Source: Cellvibrionaceae bacterium
Lineage (GTDB): Bacteria; Pseudomonadota; Gammaproteobacteria; Pseudomonadales; Cellvibrionaceae
Direction: 5' to 3'
DNA: 13,420 nucleotides
Assembly: GCA_025800435.1 (NCBI GenBank)
Contig: JAOXRV010000553.1
Span: 1-13,420, forward strand
Below are positions 1-7,270 of this stretch, in pieces. Within the stretch, counting starts at the first letter, position 1. Each line of letters begins with the position of its first letter. A program made the translations under genes and the position numbers. Below the pieces are notes generated by a model, which searched no databases, was not told where the DNA came from, and saw only the letters and a list, made by a program, of their open reading frames with translations.

Positions 1-238
1 AGCGCTGCATCCATGCAGCTGCGCCCGTTCATCCGGAGCCTAGTCACTGCGAAAGCACCCCTACCCCTCAAGCTTACATCTCGCAGAACTCCCAGCTGCT
101 GGGATCTGACCGAGACACTATCTGCCAGCACTATTTTAGAGTTCACTTAGCTGCAGAGTCTTGTGGTGGGGTCGAAGCCACTCTTGACCCAAGCAGCACG
201 CATAAAGCTCGTTAGTAGCGCGGCTTCGCGGGAATACT
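1..238. other. Left-edge intergenic stretch with small inverted repeats
   Basis: No gene is recognised here. Visible structures are GCTGCAT at 4-10 facing ATGCAGC at 13-19, TCCCAGC at 90-96 facing GCTGGGA at 98-104 around a single base, and a bulged hairpin at 169-190 listed separately. Plus-strand frame 1 is open from the window edge to a TAG at 148-150 (49 codons), and a minus-strand frame is open from a GTG near 148 out through the left edge. Neither translation resembles a family I know, and such short open frames are expected by chance at this base composition. Either could be the end of a gene lying mostly outside the window. The stretch also holds the 3' flank of pdxH. Confidence 0.5.
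169..190. repeat. Bulged hairpin downstream of pdxH
   Basis: GGGTC-g-AAG (169-177) pairs with CTTGACCC (183-190) around the 5-nt loop CCACT, giving an 8-bp stem with one bulged base. It lies about 50 nt beyond the pdxH stop. There is no T-run next to it on either strand, so it is not a canonical intrinsic terminator. It overlaps two 11-nt words (160-170 and 172-182) that recur at the right end of the window, so it may be a degenerate copy of a dispersed repeat. Confidence 0.4.
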
Positions 239-880
239 CTAGGGCGCCAAGCGCTGAATACCCCAGTTGTCGCCATCGCGGTAGTATTCAAAGCGATCGT
301 GAAGGCGATTGGCGCCGCCCTGCCAAAATTCTATTTGACTGGGGCGCACCCGGTAGCCGCCCCAGAAATCGGGCAGCGGCACCTCGCCCTTGGCAAATTT
401 TTCCTTCATCGAATTAAACTGCTGCATCAGTAATTGGCGCGAGGAAATGGGCCGACTCTGGGCCGAGGCCCAGGCCGCCAACTGACTTTCTTTGGGGCGC
501 GACAAAAAGTATTTTAACGATTCGGCACTGGGGAGTTTTTCAACCTCACCACAAATTTTTACCTGGCGCTCCAGCTCGTGCCAGGGGAAGTGAATACTGA
601 CCTTATTATTAGTGCTAATTTCGCTGGCCTTGCGCGAACCGTAGTTGGTATAAAACACAAAACCGCGCTGATCTAAGCCCTTGAGCAAGACAATACGCTG
701 GGAGGGCTGGCCCTCGCTGCTGACCGTGGCCAGGGTCATGGCGGTGGGGTCTTTTAGCTCGGCTTTTACGGCCTGATCCAACCAGTGCTGAAACTGCTCA
801 ATGGGGCAAGCGGCAAGGTCTTCGCGCTGCAAACCACCGCGCAAATACTCGCGCCGCAACTGATCGATTTCTAGCGCCAC
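239..880 (-). CDS. pdxH: Pyridoxamine/pyridoxine 5'-phosphate oxidase
   Basis: This is a cytosolic FMN enzyme that oxidises pyridoxamine or pyridoxine 5'-phosphate to pyridoxal 5'-phosphate, the last step of PLP synthesis and salvage. The 213-residue protein is collinear with the family almost end to end. It opens with LRREYLRGGL, which binds substrate near the N terminus, and has DPTAMTLATV around 44-53. It then shows QRIVLLKG and the FYTNYGSRKA flavin-site segment, FPWHELERQV, and the C-terminal FWGGYRVRP, IEFWQGG, RLHDRF and RLAP signature. The start is GTG (878-880) with GAGGG upstream at workable spacing. This N terminus matches the known length, so I see no reason to move it. It is transcribed divergently from mobA across 58 nt. 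No truncation or missing key residue is seen. Confidence 0.97.
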   Translation of the reverse strand: MALEIDQLRREYLRGGLQREDLAACPIEQFQHWLDQAVKAELKDPTAMTLATVSSEGQPSQRIVLLKGLDQRGFVFYTNYGSRKASEISTNNKVSIHFPWHELERQVKICGEVEKLPSAESLKYFLSRPKESQLAAWASAQSRPISSRQLLMQQFNSMKEKFAKGEVPLPDFWGGYRVRPSQIEFWQGGANRLHDRFEYYRDGDNWGIQRLAP

Positions 881-916
881 TGTTTTACCCTCGTTAAATT
901 AAGTAAGCTGGCAACT

Positions 917-922
917 ATTATA
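917..922 (-). promoter_or_regulatory. Candidate -10 box for pdxH
   Basis: The minus strand reads a perfect TATAAT at 922-917, about 37 nt before the GTG of pdxH, in the 58-nt divergent gap with mobA. No convincing -35 box lies 16-18 nt upstream, and that stretch would already be inside the mobA start region. The same AT-rich patch (TATTATAA on the plus strand, 916-923) could equally serve the mobA operon. This is a pattern match only, with no other support. Confidence 0.3.
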
Positions 923-938
923 ACCGAAGGGCAAGCAA

Positions 939-1526
939 GTGACCCCCGCAATTGCAAACCATAACTGCGCCGCCGTGATCCTGGCCGGCGGCGAAGGCCG
1001 GCGCCTTAATGCCCTGGGCAAACCCAAGCCGCTGATCCCCTATCGCGGCAGGCCGCTAATAGAGCACCAGCTAAACAAACTGGTCAATATCCGCCCGCTG
1101 TTTATCAGCACTGAGCTGAGCGCCCTCGCCGACTACGGCCAGCCGCTGTTAAGCGATGGCCAGGCCGAGCGGCTGGGCCCACTGGCGGGCATCGCCAGCG
1201 CCCTTGCAGCCGCACACAGTCGGGGCTGCTGCTGGCTGCTGGTATGCCCGGTCGACACCCCCGAACAACCCCTTGAGCTGCTGCCCAGGCTGCTCGAACA
1301 GGCCGATGCCCAAACCCCGCTGCTGTACGCCCAGTGCGGCGAGCGCCCCCAGCCACTGCACTCGCTTTGGTCGACTGCCTTGCTGGCGCCGCTACAAGAC
1401 TACCTAAACGCCGGTGAGCGGCGGGCAATGGATTTTTTACAGCAGCAGGCTGCCGTGGCCGTAGAGTTTGAGGATGAAACTGCCTTTGCCAATATCAATA
1501 CGCCGGAAGACCTGGGGCAGATTTAA
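939..1526 (+). CDS. mobA: Molybdenum cofactor guanylyltransferase
   Basis: MobA transfers GMP from GTP to molybdenum-molybdopterin to form the guanine-dinucleotide cofactor used by DMSO-reductase-family enzymes, in the cytosol. The 195-residue protein has the nucleotidyltransferase signature LAGGEGRR at 15-22, followed by the lysine-containing GKPKPL loop (27-32). It also has GPLAGI at 80-85, a CPVDTP segment near 103-108 that holds the metal-binding aspartate, and the closing FANINTPEDL typical of MobA. The start is GTG at 939, and a purine-rich GAAGGG lies just upstream. It is the first gene of the plus-strand molybdenum cofactor run and faces pdxH. CobY- or IspD-type transferases share the N-terminal signature, but the moaA/moaB neighbours and the NTPEDL end make MobA the best reading. 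Confidence 0.9.
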   Translation: MTPAIANHNCAAVILAGGEGRRLNALGKPKPLIPYRGRPLIEHQLNKLVNIRPLFISTELSALADYGQPLLSDGQAERLGPLAGIASALAAAHSRGCCWLLVCPVDTPEQPLELLPRLLEQADAQTPLLYAQCGERPQPLHSLWSTALLAPLQDYLNAGERRAMDFLQQQAAVAVEFEDETAFANINTPEDLGQI

Positions 1527-1582
1527 CACTTTTTGACGATATAAGCCCTGGCCATCGGCCCCAGCTGGGTTAAGATCGTGTC

Positions 1583-2560
1583 ATGAGCTTACAGGATCCC
1601 TTCGGCAGAAAAATCGACTATCTACGGCTGTCTATTACCGACCGCTGCGACTTTCGCTGTGTCTATTGCATGGCCGAGGAAATGAGCTTTTTACCCAGGG
1701 CCCAAGTGTTGAGCCTGGAGGAGTGTGAAACCCTGGTGCGGGCCTTTGTCGGCCTAGGGGTCAGCAAGGTGCGCCTGACCGGCGGCGAGCCATTGATTCG
1801 CAAAGATGCCCACAATCTGGTCGGCCGCCTTAAAGCTATCCCCGGCCTAGAGCAGTTGCTGCTGACCACCAATGGCTCACATCTGGCAAAGTACGCCCAG
1901 GCCTTAAAAGACGGCGGCCTCGACCGCATTAATATCAGCCTGGACACCTTAAACCCGGAGCGCTTTAAGCGCCTCAGCCGCACCGGTAATTTGCAGCAGG
2001 TACTCGACGGTATCGAGCAGGCCCAGAGGCTGGGGTTTGAGCGGATCAAGCTCAATGCGGTGATTTTAAAACAGCGCAATGCCGATGAGATTTCCAGTTT
2101 AGTGGCCTTTGCCCTTGAGCGCGGCCTCGATATTGCTTTTATTGAGGCCATGCCCCTTGGCGAAATTGACGACCACGGCCGCACCGAGCAGTTTATTAGC
2201 AGCGAGGATATTCGACGCGAGCTGGAACAACACTGGGCCTTAAAACCAAGCCAATACCAAACCGGTGGCCCAGCCCGTTACTGGCAAATCGGTGACAGCC
2301 AAGTGGGCTTTATCTCACCCCACAGCGATAATTTTTGCAGCAGCTGCAACCGGGTTCGAGTAACCGCCGAAGGGCGTTTGCTACTGTGCCTGGGCAATGA
2401 AGACTCGGTCGACCTTAAGGCCATTATGCGCCGCCACCCCGGCGACCAACAGCGCTTGCAGGCAGCCATTGTCGATGCCATCGGCCGCAAGCCCGAGCGC
2501 CACCACTTCGATTTAGACAACACCCAAATTCTGCGTTTTATGAACGCCACCGGCGGTTAG
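1583..2560 (+). CDS. moaA: GTP 3',8-cyclase (radical SAM)
   Basis: MoaA starts molybdenum cofactor synthesis by converting GTP to 3',8-cyclo-7,8-dihydro-GTP with a radical SAM mechanism. The N-terminal cluster motif is C22-x3-C26-x2-C29 (RCDFRCVYCM). The SAM-binding LTGGEPL follows at 65-71. The C-terminal second 4Fe-4S cluster uses C252, C255 and C269 with the family's CX2CX13C spacing. The protein ends in GlyGly (residues 324-325), the tail that the family needs for catalysis. Length is 325, normal for MoaA. It follows mobA after 56 nt and precedes moaB by 8 nt, so co-transcription is likely. All key residues are present and I expect an active enzyme. The partner moaC is not in the window. 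Confidence 0.98.
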   Translation: MSLQDPFGRKIDYLRLSITDRCDFRCVYCMAEEMSFLPRAQVLSLEECETLVRAFVGLGVSKVRLTGGEPLIRKDAHNLVGRLKAIPGLEQLLLTTNGSHLAKYAQALKDGGLDRINISLDTLNPERFKRLSRTGNLQQVLDGIEQAQRLGFERIKLNAVILKQRNADEISSLVAFALERGLDIAFIEAMPLGEIDDHGRTEQFISSEDIRRELEQHWALKPSQYQTGGPARYWQIGDSQVGFISPHSDNFCSSCNRVRVTAEGRLLLCLGNEDSVDLKAIMRRHPGDQQRLQAAIVDAIGRKPERHHFDLDNTQILRFMNATGG

Positions 2561-2568
2561 GAGCCCCC

Positions 2569-3084
2569 ATGAGCCACGTTAAACCCAGCGCCAATATGGT
2601 GCCTTTAAATATTGCCGTGTTGACGGTGTCCGATACCCGCACCGAGGCCAACGACACCTCTGGCGATTTGCTCGCCAATAATTTACAGGCCGCCGGTCAC
2701 CAGCTGGCCGGGCGCGCCATTGTTAAAGACGATGTCTACCAAATGCGCGCGGTGGTTTGCCAGTGGATTGCCGATGCCAATATTCAAGTTATTTTGTTAA
2801 CCGGTGGCACTGGCTTTACCGGCCGCGACAGCACCCCCGAAGCTATAGCCCCGCTGCTGGATAAAGAGATTATTGGCTTTGGCGAATTATTCCGCCAGCT
2901 GTCCCTGGCCCAGGTCGGCAGCTCCACCATTCAGTCCCGGGCCCTGGGCGGCCTGGTCAATAAAACCCTGGTGTTTTGTTTGCCCGGTTCCAACAATGCC
3001 TGCCAAACCGCCTGGGAGGGAATATTGCTAGAACAACTGGACAGCCGCCAAAAGCCCTGTAACTTTGTCGGCCTACTGACTTAG
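2569..3084 (+). CDS. moaB: Molybdenum cofactor biosynthesis protein MoaB
   Basis: MoaB belongs to the MogA/MoeA/gephyrin-G family of molybdopterin-binding proteins. Its relatives adenylylate molybdopterin before metal insertion, while the exact role of E. coli-type MoaB is less settled. The 171-residue protein matches the MoaB length. It shows the opening VLTVSDTR (17-24), DTSGDLL (29-35), the molybdopterin-binding LLTGGTG (76-82) followed by GRDSTPEA, and a late LPGSNNAC segment. The ATG at 2569 is preceded by GGAG with 5 nt spacing and lies 8 nt after the moaA stop. The DUF1244 gene follows after 8 nt. MogA is the main alternative, but residues 1-12, the overall length and the position next to moaA favour MoaB. 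Confidence 0.95.
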   Translation: MSHVKPSANMVPLNIAVLTVSDTRTEANDTSGDLLANNLQAAGHQLAGRAIVKDDVYQMRAVVCQWIADANIQVILLTGGTGFTGRDSTPEAIAPLLDKEIIGFGELFRQLSLAQVGSSTIQSRALGGLVNKTLVFCLPGSNNACQTAWEGILLEQLDSRQKPCNFVGLLT

Positions 3085-3092
3085 GAGCACCC

Positions 3093-3389
3093 ATGGATAA
3101 ACAAACCCAAACCGAATTGGAAGCCGCTACCTTTCGGCGCCTGCTCGAACATCTCGACAAGCGCAAAGACGCCCAAAATATCGACCTGATGATCCTCGCC
3201 GGCTTTTGTCGCAACTGCCTGGGCAAATGGTATAAGGCCGCCGCCGATGAGCGCGGTGTGGCACTCGATGCAGAGCAGGCCCGGGAAATTATCTACGGCA
3301 TGCCCTATGCTGAATGGAAGGACAAATATCAGCAGCCGGCCAGCCCCGAACAATTGGCCGCCTTTGAACAGGCCCAGAGCAAGGGCTAA
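3093..3389 (+). CDS. DUF1244 family small protein
   Basis: This 98-residue soluble protein belongs to the DUF1244 family, a conserved proteobacterial family whose function I do not know. It is recognisable from the central FCRNCLGKW (38-46) with cysteines 39 and 42 in a CxxC arrangement, followed by a helix ending in IIYGMPYAEWKDKYQ (67-80). The remainder is predicted to be helical and charged. There is no signal peptide or membrane segment. The ATG has GGAG with 5 nt spacing, 8 nt after moaB, and the next gene begins 16 nt downstream, so it sits inside the Moco operon. The CxxC could bind a metal or take part in thiol chemistry, but that is inference. The family assignment rests on remembered motif similarity. 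Confidence 0.85.
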   Translation: MDKQTQTELEAATFRRLLEHLDKRKDAQNIDLMILAGFCRNCLGKWYKAAADERGVALDAEQAREIIYGMPYAEWKDKYQQPASPEQLAAFEQAQSKG

Positions 3390-3405
3390 AGCCATGGGAG
3401 CCCCT

Positions 3406-4284
3406 ATGCCGCGAGTGCGCGTCACCGATCTTTTTATCTACCCGGTTAAGTCTCTGGGCGGCATCGCCCTGAGCCAAACTAGCCTGACTTACCGTGGCTT
3501 GTTATACGACCGCCGCTGGATGATCGTACGCGAAGACAATGGCCAATTTGTCAGCCAACGGCAGTTGCCGCGCATGTGCCTGATCAATACGCGCCTAGGC
3601 GAAACCCACTTAACACTGAGCAGCCCCATCCTGATGCCCGGCGAAGCCGAGGTAAAAGTCGACATCAATGGCCCCCGACGCTCCCAGCGCCAAGCCAGCG
3701 TCTGGCGGGACGAGTGCCGGGTTGTGGATATGGGTGATGAAGTGGCACTGTGGTTAAACCACGCCCTAAATAGCCCCAAGCCGCTGCGACTGGTCGCCAT
3801 GGCCCCAGATTTTAGGCGCCTGCAAAGCCAGCCCGAACGCTTTGGCCAACAGGCCGCCATCTTTGCCGATGCCGCGCCATTTTTGATTGCCAACCGCGAT
3901 TCGCTGGAAGTGCTTAACCAGCATCTGGCGGCCGAAGATAAACCGCTGGCGCGAATCGAGCAGTTTCGCCCCAATATTGTTATCGCCGGCTTAAGCCCCT
4001 TTAGCGAGCACAGTTACAGCCGCCTACACAGCTCGGGCGGCAATTACACCCTGCAACTGCACGACCGCTGCGAACGCTGCAGCATGGTCAATATCAACCC
4101 CACCGATGGCAGTCCGCAAGCCGAGCAGGAGCCCTATCGCACCCTGGCCCACCTTAACCCCATGCCCGACAAGCCCCAGGCCGCCGCCTTTGGCGAAAAC
4201 GCCAGCCTCAGTACCGGCGACGGGCAAAATATCGGCGTAGGCGACTGGCTGTCGATCGACCGCGAGCTACAGACCACCTCATAA
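3406..4284 (+). CDS. MOSC-domain protein, mARC/YcbX-like, without ferredoxin domain
   Basis: Probably a molybdenum-cofactor-binding protein of the MOSC superfamily, which includes the mARC and YcbX reductases of N-hydroxylated compounds. An N-terminal MOSC beta-barrel domain begins at once (VTDLFIYPVKSLGGI, 6-20, then DRRWMIV at 35-41). The catalytic MOSC domain follows, with EQFRPNIVI at 185-193, DRCERCSMVNINPTDG at 220-235 (candidate Mo-ligand Cys222 or Cys225) and GVGDW near the C terminus. Length is 292, so it lacks the C-terminal 2Fe-2S ferredoxin domain of E. coli YcbX and would need a separate electron donor. The start at 3406 is chosen because GGAG lies exactly 5 nt upstream, as in its neighbours. 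An in-frame ATG at 3394 is possible but has no such site. Being the fifth gene of the Moco operon supports the cofactor link. The substrate is unknown. Confidence 0.88.
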   Translation: MPRVRVTDLFIYPVKSLGGIALSQTSLTYRGLLYDRRWMIVREDNGQFVSQRQLPRMCLINTRLGETHLTLSSPILMPGEAEVKVDINGPRRSQRQASVWRDECRVVDMGDEVALWLNHALNSPKPLRLVAMAPDFRRLQSQPERFGQQAAIFADAAPFLIANRDSLEVLNQHLAAEDKPLARIEQFRPNIVIAGLSPFSEHSYSRLHSSGGNYTLQLHDRCERCSMVNINPTDGSPQAEQEPYRTLAHLNPMPDKPQAAAFGENASLSTGDGQNIGVGDWLSIDRELQTTS

Positions 4285-4378
4285 CCAACCCTATTTGGGT
4301 ATATACCCCACTGCTTTGTTGCAATATGGTTGGCCCAACAGCAGCACCCGCCTGACGGGCGAGTAAAAAGGAGCCGTG
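4285..4378 (+). promoter_or_regulatory. Leader of the aldehyde dehydrogenase gene with a palindrome
   Basis: This 94-nt gap is the widest in the plus-strand run, so the aldehyde dehydrogenase may have its own promoter. It holds GTTGG-c-CCAAC (4329-4339), a possible operator half-site pair, and a small ACCC/GGGT repeat near 4288-4300. I found no convincing -35/-10 pair. AAGGAG at 4368-4373 is the ribosome binding site. Confidence 0.3.
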
Positions 4379-5794
4379 ATGAGCAAACAATTCGACCAGT
4401 TTTATATTAATGGCCAATGGCAAAAGCCCGAAGGCCAGGGCCGCCACGATGTGATTCACCCAGCCACCGAAGCGGTTGTGGCCAGCGTGCCCCTGGGTAA
4501 CCAGGCCGATGTGGATAAGGCCGTTAGCGCCGCCCGCGCCGCTTTTGATAGCTGGAGCCGCAGCAGCGCCGAGTTTCGCGCCGAGTTAATTCGCAAGGCC
4601 GCCGCGCGCCTGCGTGAGCGCCGCCAGGATCTGATCGATGCGGTTTCTCAGTCCATGGGCTGCCCGCCCCATATCACACCCGGCCTGCAAATTGATGGCC
4701 CCGTGGCCGCCTTTGAAGGCTATGCCGAACGCTGCGCCGAGATGGAAAAAGACAAGCAGGTAAACAACTCCCTGGTGGTAAAAGAGGCCGCTGGCGTGTG
4801 CGCTTTTATCAGCCCCTGGAACTACCCCCTAAACCAATTGCTGGGCAAGATTTCACCCGCCCTGGCGGCCGGTTGCACCATGGTGGTAAAACCCTCAGAG
4901 CAAACCCCGCTACAAGATATTATTGTGGCCGAGGTACTGCACGAAGTGGGTTTTCCCCCCGGCGTATTTAATTTGGTGATTGGTCTGGGTCACGAGGTTG
5001 GCGCCGCCCTGTCGGCCCACCCCGAGGTCGATGTTGTCTCTTTTACCGGCTCTACCCGCGCGGGCATTTTAGTCGCCGAGGCCGCAGCACCCACCGTTAA
5101 GCGCGTCACCCAAGAGCTGGGCGGTAAATCACCGCTGATTATTACCGAGGATGCGGATCTGGAAGCGGCGGTTAAATTTGGCATCGACGATGTGATGATC
5201 AACACCGGCCAAACCTGTATTGCCCTCACCCGTATGCTGGTACCGGCCAGCCAGTACGAACAGGCCTGTGAAATTGCCAAGACTTATACCGAATCTTTAG
5301 TGGTGGGCTACGAGGACGAGTCCGTTTATGTGGGCCCCATGTCATCGGCGCGCCAGCGCGATACCGTACAAAGTTATATCGCCAAAGGTATGGAAGAAGC
5401 CACCTTGCTCACCGGCGGCCTGGGCGCCCCCGAGGGTTTGGATACCGGTTTTTACGTCAAGCCAACTATTTTCCGCGATGTTACTAACGATATGACCATC
5501 GCCCGGGAAGAAATTTTTGGCCCGGTAATCTGCATGATCCCCTATGACGATTTGGAACAAGGCATTGCCATTGCCAATGACACCCCCTATGGGCTTTCCA
5601 GCGCAGTTTACGCCAGCGATATAGAAGCCGGCCTCGCCATTGCCCGCCGCCTGCGCGCCGGCCAGTGCTATGTAAACAACGGCGCCTTTAACTACGATGC
5701 GCCGTTTGGCGGCTACAAGCAATCCGGCAACGGCCGCGAGTGGGGCGATGAAGGTTTGCATGAGTTTGTCGAAATAAAAGCAATTCAGCTGTAG
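4379..5794 (+). CDS. NAD(P)-dependent aldehyde dehydrogenase family protein
   Basis: This protein oxidises an aldehyde to the carboxylic acid with NAD(P)+ in the cytosol. The substrate cannot be read from the sequence. Family hallmarks are all present in the 471-residue protein: the oxyanion Asn148 in FISPWNYP, Lys171 in VKPSEQTP, FTGSTRAG near 222-229 in the nucleotide site, the general base Glu246 in ELGGKSP, the nucleophile Cys280 in NTGQTCIA, and EEIFGPV near 378-384. ATG 4379 has AAGGAG with 5 nt spacing. The in-frame GTG at 4376 is less well placed. It lacks any membrane or targeting segment. It lies 94 nt after the MOSC gene and ends just before a large stem-loop. A link to molybdenum cofactor chemistry is not implied by its catalytic residues, and it may simply be a neighbour. 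Confidence 0.93.
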   Translation: MSKQFDQFYINGQWQKPEGQGRHDVIHPATEAVVASVPLGNQADVDKAVSAARAAFDSWSRSSAEFRAELIRKAAARLRERRQDLIDAVSQSMGCPPHITPGLQIDGPVAAFEGYAERCAEMEKDKQVNNSLVVKEAAGVCAFISPWNYPLNQLLGKISPALAAGCTMVVKPSEQTPLQDIIVAEVLHEVGFPPGVFNLVIGLGHEVGAALSAHPEVDVVSFTGSTRAGILVAEAAAPTVKRVTQELGGKSPLIITEDADLEAAVKFGIDDVMINTGQTCIALTRMLVPASQYEQACEIAKTYTESLVVGYEDESVYVGPMSSARQRDTVQSYIAKGMEEATLLTGGLGAPEGLDTGFYVKPTIFRDVTNDMTIAREEIFGPVICMIPYDDLEQGIAIANDTPYGLSSAVYASDIEAGLAIARRLRAGQCYVNNGAFNYDAPFGGYKQSGNGREWGDEGLHEFVEIKAIQL

Positions 5795-5814
5795 CGCATT
5801 GTCAGCAGTCTAAG

Positions 5815-5848
5815 GCTAGGGCACCGAGTTATTCAGAGGTGCCCTAGC
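5815..5848. terminator. Stem-loop between converging genes, possible bidirectional terminator
   Basis: GCTAGGGCACC (5815-5825) and GGTGCCCTAGC (5838-5848) form an 11-bp perfect stem with a 12-nt loop. It lies 20 nt after the aldehyde dehydrogenase stop, and the stop codon of the opposing gene (5833-5835) is inside the loop, so one arm is also coding sequence. The first plus-strand T-run comes about 12 nt past the stem and none follows on the minus side, so termination would be non-canonical. Its position between convergent ends still makes terminator the most likely role. Confidence 0.5.
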
Positions 5849-7134
5849 GCGCGCCGCGCCTTTTCTGTTCTGACCCCGGCAAACTTCCTAGCCTCTTCAA
5901 GGCCGCCGCCCGACATTACCCAGGTCCAGTGCACATCCTCTATTCTATCGCCCAGGATAGTCAGCTCTTTTTTCAGTATGTCTTTATTTCTCACCGCCCA
6001 AAACCAAGAGCTGGCATTATAGCGTGCAAACACAGTAGTGGCGGTGTTCACATGAGCAGCAGAGCCCAGAGATTTTTGATAGGCCGCAAGAGCACTGTTG
6101 CGAATATTTTCATCGTGTAAAAATTCATGGGCCTGCTGATGCTCTTCGAGAAAGGCGTCGAGATATTTCCAGTACTCTATATAAGCCTTGAGCAGCACGA
6201 TTGGCAGATCCGAGCCCTCGGCTGCACGGGCAACGACCTGATTGGCAAAATTTACCATAGTCTCGTTATCGCCGCCGCATTTCTCCGACAGGGCGATGAT
6301 CATATGCAGATGGGCAGCCCAACTATTATTATCGCGCTCAACGGCTTGCTCAAAGTAGGCGACCCTGTCTGCTATCTCATCACCGGACCAGGTGGCCACC
6401 ATAATTAAATAAGCCCACGGCACCGGGTCTTTGGAGTTTAATTCCACACATCTATTCAAGGCCGTTCTGGTTTGCTCCAAACTATTGTAAAAGCGGCGGG
6501 TGCGGGCGCTGCTTATTTCAACACTCTGGCTACTGTCCCGCGCCTCCCAGGAGCGCTGTAACATACACGCGCCATAGCACAACCACGCATCGGCATTACA
6601 CGGCTCTGCCGCCACCCAAGCTTTCAAATAGCGAATGGGAAACAACCTTGAAATAGACACGCAGATAAAATAGCGAGCTTCATTATCCTCCTCGCTGGCC
6701 ATAGTTGCTTTTAAGCCTTGGTAATCTTTGGCATTTCTCAACAGCGCCAACATCTTCGCGTCACCATATGCACACTGCTGCCTCAACATATCCCGCCAAC
6801 CGCTGACTGCCCGCAGCAACAAGCCCGCCAACAGGGCCATAACCATGCTTAAGGCAATCAAATTCCAGCCAAATAAATCGGCAAATATTAAGTAGAGCAG
6901 TGTGAGCACCGGGTAAGCGGCCAATTTTATATAATTGGTAAAATCATCCAATACTGGGTTAGGGCTCATCCCCAGCCAACAAGACAAGAGACAAAATAAT
7001 AGCCCCAACAATAGCAGTGTCACCACAACTATAGGCGCGTCTATATACTGGGCCAGCACCAACAAGATAAAACCGGCATAAATCGCAAAATCAGCTGGCT
7101 TTACGCCAAACCATTCCTTGGTATGCTCGCCCAT
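5833..7134 (-). CDS. Four-TM membrane protein with DUF4034-like helical-repeat domain
   Basis: Function unknown. The 433-residue protein begins with about 110 residues holding four hydrophobic segments (roughly 15-30, 34-54, 70-88, 90-110). A soluble, mostly helical region with TPR-like spacing follows. Residues 221-320 carry a pattern I associate with DUF4034 proteins: a helix with ALNRCVEL, DPVPWAYLI (236-244), FEQAVERDNNSWAAHLHMI (261-279), ALSEKCGGDNETM (281-293) and AEGSDLP...YIEYW (305-322). The domain match is from memory and only moderately firm. The start is ATG 7134, with AAGGGA 5 nt upstream. A TTG at 7152 would add six residues but has no ribosome site. It is the last gene of a minus-strand trio, 136 nt downstream of the previous one with a hairpin in between. 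Base composition is more AT-rich than the flanking housekeeping genes. Confidence 0.75.
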   Translation of the reverse strand: MGEHTKEWFGVKPADFAIYAGFILLVLAQYIDAPIVVVTLLLLGLLFCLLSCWLGMSPNPVLDDFTNYIKLAAYPVLTLLYLIFADLFGWNLIALSMVMALLAGLLLRAVSGWRDMLRQQCAYGDAKMLALLRNAKDYQGLKATMASEEDNEARYFICVSISRLFPIRYLKAWVAAEPCNADAWLCYGACMLQRSWEARDSSQSVEISSARTRRFYNSLEQTRTALNRCVELNSKDPVPWAYLIMVATWSGDEIADRVAYFEQAVERDNNSWAAHLHMIIALSEKCGGDNETMVNFANQVVARAAEGSDLPIVLLKAYIEYWKYLDAFLEEHQQAHEFLHDENIRNSALAAYQKSLGSAAHVNTATTVFARYNASSWFWAVRNKDILKKELTILGDRIEDVHWTWVMSGGGLEEARKFAGVRTEKARRALGHL

Positions 7135-7158
7135 AAAAATCCCTTTCTCCAAACATTG

Positions 7159-7178
7159 GCCACTATCAGTATAGTGGC
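7159..7178. repeat. 8-bp perfect hairpin in the leader of the DUF4034-like gene
   Basis: GCCACTAT (7159-7166) and ATAGTGGC (7171-7178) form a perfect stem with the 4-nt loop CAGT. It starts 24 nt upstream of the ATG at 7134, just ahead of the ribosome site, in the 136-nt gap between two minus-strand genes. No T-run follows on the minus strand, so it is more likely an operator, an RNA-stability element or a translation-control hairpin than a terminator. A smaller palindrome, AAGTG-gt-CACTT, lies at 7250-7261 near the end of the upstream gene. Confidence 0.55.
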
Positions 7179-7270
7179 AGCTGCTGCAGACACAGGAATA
7201 TCAGCCAGGAAAGGGATGAAATGCGCGAACAAACAACAATTGACCGCACAAGTGGTCACTTAGAGGCATC

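Noticed and set aside
155..220. Possible integron attC-like site
   Set aside because: No matched RYYYAAC/GTTRRRY core sites at the ends of the small palindromes, and no integrase or cassette pattern in the window.
1105..1428. Minus-strand frames opposite mobA
   Set aside because: They are reverse shadows of the MobA frame, Arg/Ala/Gly-rich with no family similarity.
1533..1576. Possible promoter before moaA (TTGACG ... TAAGAT)
   Set aside because: The two boxes are 32 nt apart, far from the 16-18 nt needed, so read-through from mobA is the simpler reading.
3247..3405. Longer MOSC protein start, 53 codons upstream
   Set aside because: The extra residues are the out-of-frame reading of the DUF1244 gene. 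The MOSC family N terminus starts at about 3406, where the ribosome site is.
5929..6408. Two plus-strand open frames opposite the DUF4034-like gene
   Set aside because: No ribosome sites or recognisable motifs, while the minus-strand frame is long and has membrane and repeat patterns.
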